A stretch of DNA of 20,631 bases, from NCBI GenBank assembly GCA_903927685.1, contig CAIYOB010000160.1, positions 1-20,631 on the forward strand. The letters run 5' to 3'. Origin of the DNA: an uncultured Planctomycetaceae bacterium (lineage in GTDB: Bacteria > Planctomycetota > Planctomycetia > Pirellulales > Pirellulaceae). The notes under the pieces were generated by a model. It made no database searches. It was not told where the DNA came from and saw only the letters and a list, made by a program, of their open reading frames with translations. The position numbers and the translations under genes were made by a program. This document shows positions 15,658 to 20,631 of the stretch, one piece after another (position 1 is the first letter of the stretch; each line of letters opens with the position of its first letter).

Positions 15658-16377
15658 ATGAAACAGGCAATCGTGATTGGCGCGTCGTCGGGCATCGGTC
15701 GCGCGTTGGCCCAGGTGCTCGTCCGCGAAGGCTATGTCGTCGGGCTCGCCGCCCGCCGCGTGCCCCTGTTGCACGAACTCCAGCAGGAACTCGGGGACCG
15801 GGCTTGGGTCAAGTTCATGGACGTCGCCGATGTGCCGCGGGCGAGGGCCGACATGACGGCTTGGCTCGAGGAACTGGGGGACGTCGAGCTGGTGGTGCTG
15901 AACTCCGGACTGGGGCACACGAATCCCGATCTGCGCTGGGACTGGGAAGACGAGACGATTCGCGTGAACGTGCACGGGATCGCGGCCTTGGCCAATGTGG
16001 CCATGCGGTATTTCATCTCCCGCGGCGCGGGACACCTGGTGGGCATTTCGTCGGTGGCGGGAGTGCGAGCCAGCAGTCGGGCTCCGGCCTATTGCGCCTC
16101 GAAAGCGTTCCTGTCGACCTACCTCGACAGCCTGCGGTACCGGGCCTGGCGTCTGGGGCTGCCCATCGCCGTCACCGACGTCCGGCCGGGCTTCGTGGAC
16201 ACCGCCATGGGCCAGGCACCCGAGCGGTTTTGGGTGTCCTCGCCCGAGTTGGCGGCGGAACAGATCTACACGGCCATTCGCCGCCGCCGGCACCGAGCCT
16301 ACATCACGCGTCGCTGGATTCTCGTCGCGTGGCTCATGCGGTGGCTGCCCGATTGGCTGTACCGGCGGCTGGCGTGA
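15658..16377 (+). CDS. Short-chain dehydrogenase/reductase (SDR)
   Basis: This protein has 239 residues. It is a classical SDR: the NAD(P)-binding motif is GASSGIG at 8-14, MDVAD follows at ~54-58, the strand-four motif is LNSG (81-84, NSG in place of the usual NAG), the structural N is N104 (VNVHG), and the catalytic Ser lies in GISSVAG (~131/132). The YxxxK pair is Y145 and K149, and PGFVDT follows at 177-182. AARR at 31-34 favours NADPH. The C-terminus has a basic patch (RRRRHR) and a hydrophobic aromatic end (ILVAWLMRWLPDWLYRRL), suggesting membrane association. Family members reduce or oxidise carbonyls and alcohols; the substrate cannot be told. The ATG lies 13 nt after the zinc-repeat gene's stop, with no strong ribosome site, which fits expression from the shared transcript. 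Confidence 0.9.
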   Translation: MKQAIVIGASSGIGRALAQVLVREGYVVGLAARRVPLLHELQQELGDRAWVKFMDVADVPRARADMTAWLEELGDVELVVLNSGLGHTNPDLRWDWEDETIRVNVHGIAALANVAMRYFISRGAGHLVGISSVAGVRASSRAPAYCASKAFLSTYLDSLRYRAWRLGLPIAVTDVRPGFVDTAMGQAPERFWVSSPELAAEQIYTAIRRRRHRAYITRRWILVAWLMRWLPDWLYRRLA

Positions 16378-16402
16378 ACTCCGACCAGGATGTCGCTGCG
16401 GT

Positions 16403-16993
16403 CTACAGCTGTCCGCAATCGGCGATCACGATCTTGGCTCGCGTCCGGCCCGATTCCGTCCCCAGGCTTTCCATTTTCTTGACAACGTCCAGGCCCTCGA
16501 CCACGGCCCCGAAGACGACATGGCGGCCATCCAGCCACGGCGTCTGGACCGTGCACAGGAAGAACTGCGAGCCGTTGGTGTTCGGGCCCGAATTGGCCAT
16601 GCTCAACACGCCCGGGCCGGTGTGCTTCAACTTGAAGTTCTCGTCCGGGAACTTGGCGCCGTAGATCGACTTGCCGCCGGTGCCGTTCTGAGCGGTAAAG
16701 TCGCCGCCTTGGCACATGAACTCGGGGATCACACGGTGGAACGGGCAGCCTTTGTAGCCGAATCCCTTCTCGCCGGTGCACAGCGCGCGGAAGTTCTCCG
16801 CCGTCTTGGGCACCACGTCCGTGCGGAGTTCGATCACGATCCGCCCCAGGGGCTTCCCGTCCGCAGTGATATCCAGGAAGCACCGCGGCAGTTTCTCCGC
16901 AGCCAGAACCGATTCTTGCCCGGCCGGGGCGGTCAGCAAGCTAAACAGGGCGACGGCTGCCAGCATCCAAATCTTCGAGCACAAGGTCCGCAT
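16403..16993 (-). CDS. Secreted cyclophilin-type peptidyl-prolyl isomerase, eukaryote-like
   Basis: This protein has 196 residues. ATG 16993 was chosen because GAGGAG lies 9 bases upstream and a Sec signal follows (~1-32, [16 protein letters not shown] core). The mature part aligns with human cyclophilin A without gaps by a constant offset of 32 from the active site on: R87, F92 and Q95 (R55, F60, Q63), N134 (N102), W153 (W121) and H158 (H126). The divergent-loop segment GEKGFGYKG and the terminal IADCGQL are also those of eukaryotic cyclophilins. It catalyses cis-trans isomerisation of Xaa-Pro bonds in exported proteins. W153 predicts cyclosporin A binding, unlike E. coli PpiA, which has Phe there. 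It is convergent with the SDR gene (25 nt). The preceding gap (16994-17130) holds its promoter. Confidence 0.93.
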   Translation of the reverse strand: MRTLCSKIWMLAAVALFSLLTAPAGQESVLAAEKLPRCFLDITADGKPLGRIVIELRTDVVPKTAENFRALCTGEKGFGYKGCPFHRVIPEFMCQGGDFTAQNGTGGKSIYGAKFPDENFKLKHTGPGVLSMANSGPNTNGSQFFLCTVQTPWLDGRHVVFGAVVEGLDVVKKMESLGTESGRTRAKIVIADCGQL

Positions 16994-17077
16994 TTCAGGT
17001 AACTCCTCGTCCGTGGGGTGGTTTTCGCGGGGGCGAGAACGCCCGTTCCCGCCGCGCTGGTAACAAATCACGGGCGG

Positions 17078-17083
17078 ATTATA
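17078..17083 (-). promoter_or_regulatory. Putative -10 box of the cyclophilin gene
   Basis: A perfect TATAAT on the minus strand (17083-17078) lies about 85 bases upstream of the cyclophilin ATG in an otherwise GC-rich gap. The -35 region at the usual distance is poor (TGGCCT-like). The implied leader contains a hairpin: cgccc/gggcg around a 4-base loop (17031-17044), extended by gcgg/ccgc at 17027-17030 and 17049-17052. Confidence 0.4.
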
Positions 17084-17130
17084 GGCGATTGCAGCCACCT
17101 GAGGCCAGCCCCTGTGCGTCGCCCGAGCGA

Positions 17131-20100
17131 TCAGCGGCTGTTCGCGTCCGCCAGATTGGCAGCCAGCAGGGAAAGCAATTCTTCTGCGACGTCGTCCTCG
17201 GCAGCGAACAGCTGGTCCGCCCCGGCGAGATCGGGGCGGCGCGACCAGGCTGGCCGGAAGCGGCGGGCAGGCAGCGGGTCGGACGCGCCTGCCAGATTCG
17301 AGGGCACCGGAGTTTCAGTGGACCGGCTCCGCCACAGTCCAGCTGCGTCATCCGCATCTGCCGCCCGGTCCCAACTCAGCGGCTGCTGCCGTTCCGACTG
17401 GCCGCCTGCAGCCAGCACCGCGGCGGCGCCGCCTTCGCCTTCACCGGCTGCCGCACTCTGATTCAGAACGTTGATGATGATCAGCAGGTCCACGGGCTGT
17501 AACCGGTTGTTCCCGTCGACGTCGTAGTAGTACTCGGGCACGGCGGGCGGGATCGGGTCGGGCGGCAGTTGGCTGCCCACGGCGTTGATCCGGTTGACGC
17601 CGATCAGGACGTCCAGCGGCGTGACGGCCCCCGACCGGTTGACGTCTTCGCGACGTTCCGGATTCTGATAGTCGGGCACCTCGGTGACGGTGATCGTCAC
17701 CGTGGCCGTGTCGGATTCGAATCCGAGCACGTCGCGGACGGAATAACGGAACGAGTCGCTGCCCGAAAAGTTGACGGCGGGCGTGTAGACGATCAAGCCG
17801 TTGTGGACCAGCGCCGTTCCCAGGGCGGGCGCGACGACGATCGCCAACGTGGCGGGGTCCACCGGCCGGCCGATGCCCAAGTCATTGCCGAGGACATTGA
17901 CATTGGCGATGGTGTCCTCCGGCGTCGTTGCGGCGTCGTCCAAGGCGAGCGGGCCCACCGTCGTAAAATCCCAGTCCTCCGGGCCGCTGATGCCGGCCGT
18001 GGGGTTGCCGCTGAGGTCCTCGAAGGCCCCCGGCGCGACCTCCACATAGTAACCCATGCGGCGTTCCAGCAGTGGAGCCGGATGGATGGCGACCGTTGGT
18101 CCGGAAACCGTTACCCGCGCGTCCGCCACGGGGAACGTCTGGAAGATCGAATGGTCGCCGGACCGCTTGATCACAATGTCACCCGAGCCCTTCTGGAGCG
18201 GTTGGTCGAACGTCAGCAACAGGCTGGCTTCGAGGACCACCCCGGACGCCTCGTCCGGCGGCGACAGGGCCAGCAGCGTCGGCGGCAAATCGGCGGCCGA
18301 AAAGTTCCAGGCGGACGCTCCGCTGATTCCGGCAAAGGCGTTCCCGGACACATCCTCGATCGCGCCGCTGCCGACTTCCACATAATAGGTCGTGTTGTCG
18401 GCCAGCACCGCGGACAGGTCCAGGGTGACCGTCGTCCCGGATACCGCCACGCGGCTACCGGGCACGGAGACGGTCTCCAGCGTCGCTCCGTCGCTGACGC
18501 TCTTGATCGTGACCTGGCCCGTGCCCGCCCGCACGGCCTCGTCAAAGACCAGCACCAGGTTCGCGTCCCAGGCGACCGCGGTCGCGTTATCGGCGGGCGC
18601 CAGACTGACCAACGTGGGCGGCGTGAAATCGCCGGTGGTGAAATTCCACGCCGTCGCGCCGCTGACCCCGGCATAAGCGTTGCCGGCCTGATCCTGAAAA
18701 GCTCCCGCAGCGACTTCGACATAGTAGCCGGTGCTCTCCAGCAGCGGCGCGACCGGATCGATCGTCGCGGTCATCCCCGCGACAGTCACGCGAGCGCTCG
18801 AGACGAGGATCGTCTCGACGACGGAGCCGTCGCTCGACCGCTTGATGACAATCGAGCCGGCGCCTTTCTGGATCGGCTCGCCAAACGCCAGGAGCAGATT
18901 CGCGGTCGGGGAGGTTCCGGTGGCGTTGTCGCGCGGCGTGAGCACCGTCACCAGCGGATTCAGCATGTCGATGCTGAACTCGGCTTGAGGCGTGTAGACC
19001 TGCTGCAGATTGCCCGCCAAGTCCCTGGCCCCCGTGACGCCGATCGTGATGTTCGCCGCGTCCAGGCCGCGGTCCGTGACGTCGTAGGTTACGGTCAGCG
19101 TATCGTTGGTGACCGTGGCTGCCGACCAGCTGACGGACGAATTGGACAGCGTCGGCGCCAGCCCGCCGGCGACCGCCGAGTTGCCGAAGACGAGCGTGGG
19201 CACGGTGGCTGTGGCCATCGTCTCGTTGAACACGACCGTGACAGCAAAGCTCGCCGTGCCGGCATCGAGATCGCTCACCAGCAGATCGCTGACCGCGACG
19301 CTCTGCACGACAGGCGGCTGGGCATCTTGCAGGTCCAGCGTGTATTCCGGCGCCTTGCCGCGACTGACCAACTCCGCCTGGGTGTGCGTATAGTCGCGGT
19401 CGTAGACCTGGATCACGTAGGTCCCGGCCTGGGTCACCGTCAAGGACTTGGTGTCACCCGCATCCAGTTCCTGGCCGACGGTTTCGCCGTTGGGCGCGTA
19501 CACGCGGGCCCGCGGTTTGTAGTCGACCGTGGTCTCGGAAGCCAGGGACAAACGGGCCGGGAACTGGCCTCCGCCTGCGGCCAAGCCGGCGGCCGAGACG
19601 GTCCAGGAGAACGTGTCGACCTCGCTCGCCAAGCCGATCGTCCCCGTCTTCGGCTGGCCCACGGCGAGCGTCACAGCATCCAGACTGGGCGGGCTGATGC
19701 CCTCCAGAGTCACGCCATAGTCCTCGCTGTTCGAATAATCGTAATCGTAGACCTGGATGACGTAGGTTCCCGTTTCGGCGGGCAGCTTGTAAATGACCTT
19801 GTTGCCGTTCTCGACCTCGTCCGACCCGCTCGTGCCCGGCAGCTTGGCGACTTTCTGGCCCGACGGCGAGTACAGTTCGGCCCACAATTCGGTACTCGAC
19901 CCCGGAACCAGGTCCGACAGACTTATCGTCACGATCCCGCCGCCCGCGGCGATGAACTTGTAGGCGTCCACGTCGCCGACCGCGATGTCGCCGGTCTTGG
20001 TGTCACCGATCGTCGCCAGCACGGCGTCGGTGCTGGCGGGGACCAAGCCTTCGAGCGCCAATTCGTAGTCGCCGACGGACGTGTAGTTCGCGTCGTAGAC

Positions 20101-20631
20101 CTGGATCACGTACTTGCCGGCGCCGAGCGATTCGGTCAGGACCTTGCTCCCCGCCGTGACCTGGCTGACCCGATTGCCGGTCGTGGCCGAATACAATTTG
20201 ACCTTGTCGCCGGCGGGCGAATACAGAACTGCGCGGCTGCCCGAGTGGGTCTCGGACAACGACAACGTGACAATGTTCCCCGCCGTCGCCGTGAAGGCGT
20301 ACTCGTCGACCTCTCCCAGCACGTCCAGCGACGCCGCTTTGCGTTCTCCCAAGGTGATCGCCTGGGCGTCCGCACTGGGCGGATTGATCCCTTCCAGCGC
20401 CAGGGCATACGTTCCCGTGTCCTGGTTGTCGTTGTCGCGGACGACGACGGCGTAGGTGCCGGCCGCCGTCAACGTGAACGTCTGCGAAGACCCTGCGTCA
20501 ATCTCGCTGCCCAGCCAGCTGCCGGAGGGCGCCTGGATCCGAGCCAGCGGCTGGAAGCCGCCCAGACCGGCGGACAATGACAAGGTGGCCACGTACTCGC
20601 CACCAGCGTCGGTCAAGTCCTGCGAGGTGAG
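17131..20631 (-). CDS. C-terminal 1166 residues of a giant secreted dockerin protein
   Basis: The frame runs open through the right edge, so the start is outside the window; an internal TTG at 20616 is not a credible start. In protein order there are four pre-peptidase-C-like beta domains (20631-~19320; the first is cut), each with VDxYxF-type and YVIQVYDxDY/LALEG motifs. An Ig-like domain (~19315-18970) begins [18 protein letters not shown]. Three SbsA-type Ig-like repeats (Big_5; ~18965-18625, ~18624-18290, ~18289-17955) start [18 protein letters not shown] and end AWNFTT. A cadherin/VCBS-like domain carries [20 protein letters not shown] (~17960-17690). A type I dockerin has [12 protein letters not shown] and [12 protein letters not shown] calcium loops (17646-17462). 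After an Ala/Gly-rich linker comes a short acidic tail ([17 protein letters not shown]). Dockerin-ended giants are typical planctomycete surface proteins; the catalytic or adhesive part, if any, lies off the window. Confidence 0.88.
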   Translation of the reverse strand, partial: LTSQDLTDAGGEYVATLSLSAGLGGFQPLARIQAPSGSWLGSEIDAGSSQTFTLTAAGTYAVVVRDNDNQDTGTYALALEGINPPSADAQAITLGERKAASLDVLGEVDEYAFTATAGNIVTLSLSETHSGSRAVLYSPAGDKVKLYSATTGNRVSQVTAGSKVLTESLGAGKYVIQVYDANYTSVGDYELALEGLVPASTDAVLATIGDTKTGDIAVGDVDAYKFIAAGGGIVTISLSDLVPGSSTELWAELYSPSGQKVAKLPGTSGSDEVENGNKVIYKLPAETGTYVIQVYDYDYSNSEDYGVTLEGISPPSLDAVTLAVGQPKTGTIGLASEVDTFSWTVSAAGLAAGGGQFPARLSLASETTVDYKPRARVYAPNGETVGQELDAGDTKSLTVTQAGTYVIQVYDRDYTHTQAELVSRGKAPEYTLDLQDAQPPVVQSVAVSDLLVSDLDAGTASFAVTVVFNETMATATVPTLVFGNSAVAGGLAPTLSNSSVSWSAATVTNDTLTVTYDVTDRGLDAANITIGVTGARDLAGNLQQVYTPQAEFSIDMLNPLVTVLTPRDNATGTSPTANLLLAFGEPIQKGAGSIVIKRSSDGSVVETILVSSARVTVAGMTATIDPVAPLLESTGYYVEVAAGAFQDQAGNAYAGVSGATAWNFTTGDFTPPTLVSLAPADNATAVAWDANLVLVFDEAVRAGTGQVTIKSVSDGATLETVSVPGSRVAVSGTTVTLDLSAVLADNTTYYVEVGSGAIEDVSGNAFAGISGASAWNFSAADLPPTLLALSPPDEASGVVLEASLLLTFDQPLQKGSGDIVIKRSGDHSIFQTFPVADARVTVSGPTVAIHPAPLLERRMGYYVEVAPGAFEDLSGNPTAGISGPEDWDFTTVGPLALDDAATTPEDTIANVNVLGNDLGIGRPVDPATLAIVVAPALGTALVHNGLIVYTPAVNFSGSDSFRYSVRDVLGFESDTATVTITVTEVPDYQNPERREDVNRSGAVTPLDVLIGVNRINAVGSQLPPDPIPPAVPEYYYDVDGNNRLQPVDLLIIINVLNQSAAAGEGEGGAAAVLAAGGQSERQQPLSWDRAADADDAAGLWRSRSTETPVPSNLAGASDPLPARRFRPAWSRRPDLAGADQLFAAEDDVAEELLSLLAANLADANSR

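Noticed and set aside
17569..20580. 1003-codon open frame on the plus strand
   Set aside because: It is antisense to the dockerin protein. It is low in complexity with Arg/Asp-rich wording and no start signal.
1..20631. CRISPR array, rRNA or tRNA genes
   Set aside because: I looked for regularly spaced direct repeats and cloverleaf-like stretches in all gaps and saw none.

Overview
The window reads as a GC-rich planctomycete chromosome segment, most likely of the Pirellulales or a relative. The evidence is the gene content. There is a soluble DUF1559-type protein, two SHD1 domains, a Tat-exported FAD-dependent oxidoreductase, a very long PQQ-like beta-propeller/TPR protein, and a giant dockerin-ended protein with pre-peptidase and Ig-like repeats. 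These families are typical of planctomycetes. The assignment is inferred from protein families; no rRNA or tRNA is present. Because of the high GC content, long open frames also run antisense to the real genes.

Layout, left to right. (1) 1-438 (+) is the 3' end of an unrecognised gene, followed by a 465-base non-coding stretch with two strong stem-loops and a possible transposase remnant. (2) 904-5402 (-) is a two-gene operon: an SHD1 lipoprotein (5402 to 3504), then, through an ATGA overlap, a propeller/Ig/coiled-coil/SHD1/DUF1559 mosaic. (3) A 377-base hairpin-rich gap follows, then a Tat-dependent FAD oxidoreductase (7180 to 5780, -). (4) From a divergent promoter region, 7380-13113 (+) carries a 1557-residue propeller/TPR protein and, 7 nt later, a six-helix membrane protein with a voltage-sensor-like module and a C-terminal coiled coil but no pore. 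(5) A glycerophosphodiester phosphodiesterase-like protein (14085 to 13129, -) is convergent with it. (6) Divergent again, 14271-16377 (+) carries a zinc-ribbon-repeat protein and a short-chain dehydrogenase. (7) A secreted, strikingly eukaryote-like cyclophilin (16993 to 16403, -) is followed by the 3' part of a large dockerin protein (from beyond the right edge to 17131, -).

The genes do not form one obvious pathway. Most encode exported or membrane-associated proteins. The exceptions are the zinc-repeat protein and the SDR, which look cytoplasmic.

The most unusual item is the voltage-sensor/coiled-coil protein at 12061-13113. It has the S2 E...F..E pattern, an S3 aspartate and S4 arginines at every third residue, and then a heptad coiled coil in place of a pore. 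That is the general plan of the Hv1 proton channel. The second is the perfect 15-residue cysteine repeat in the 14271-15644 protein.
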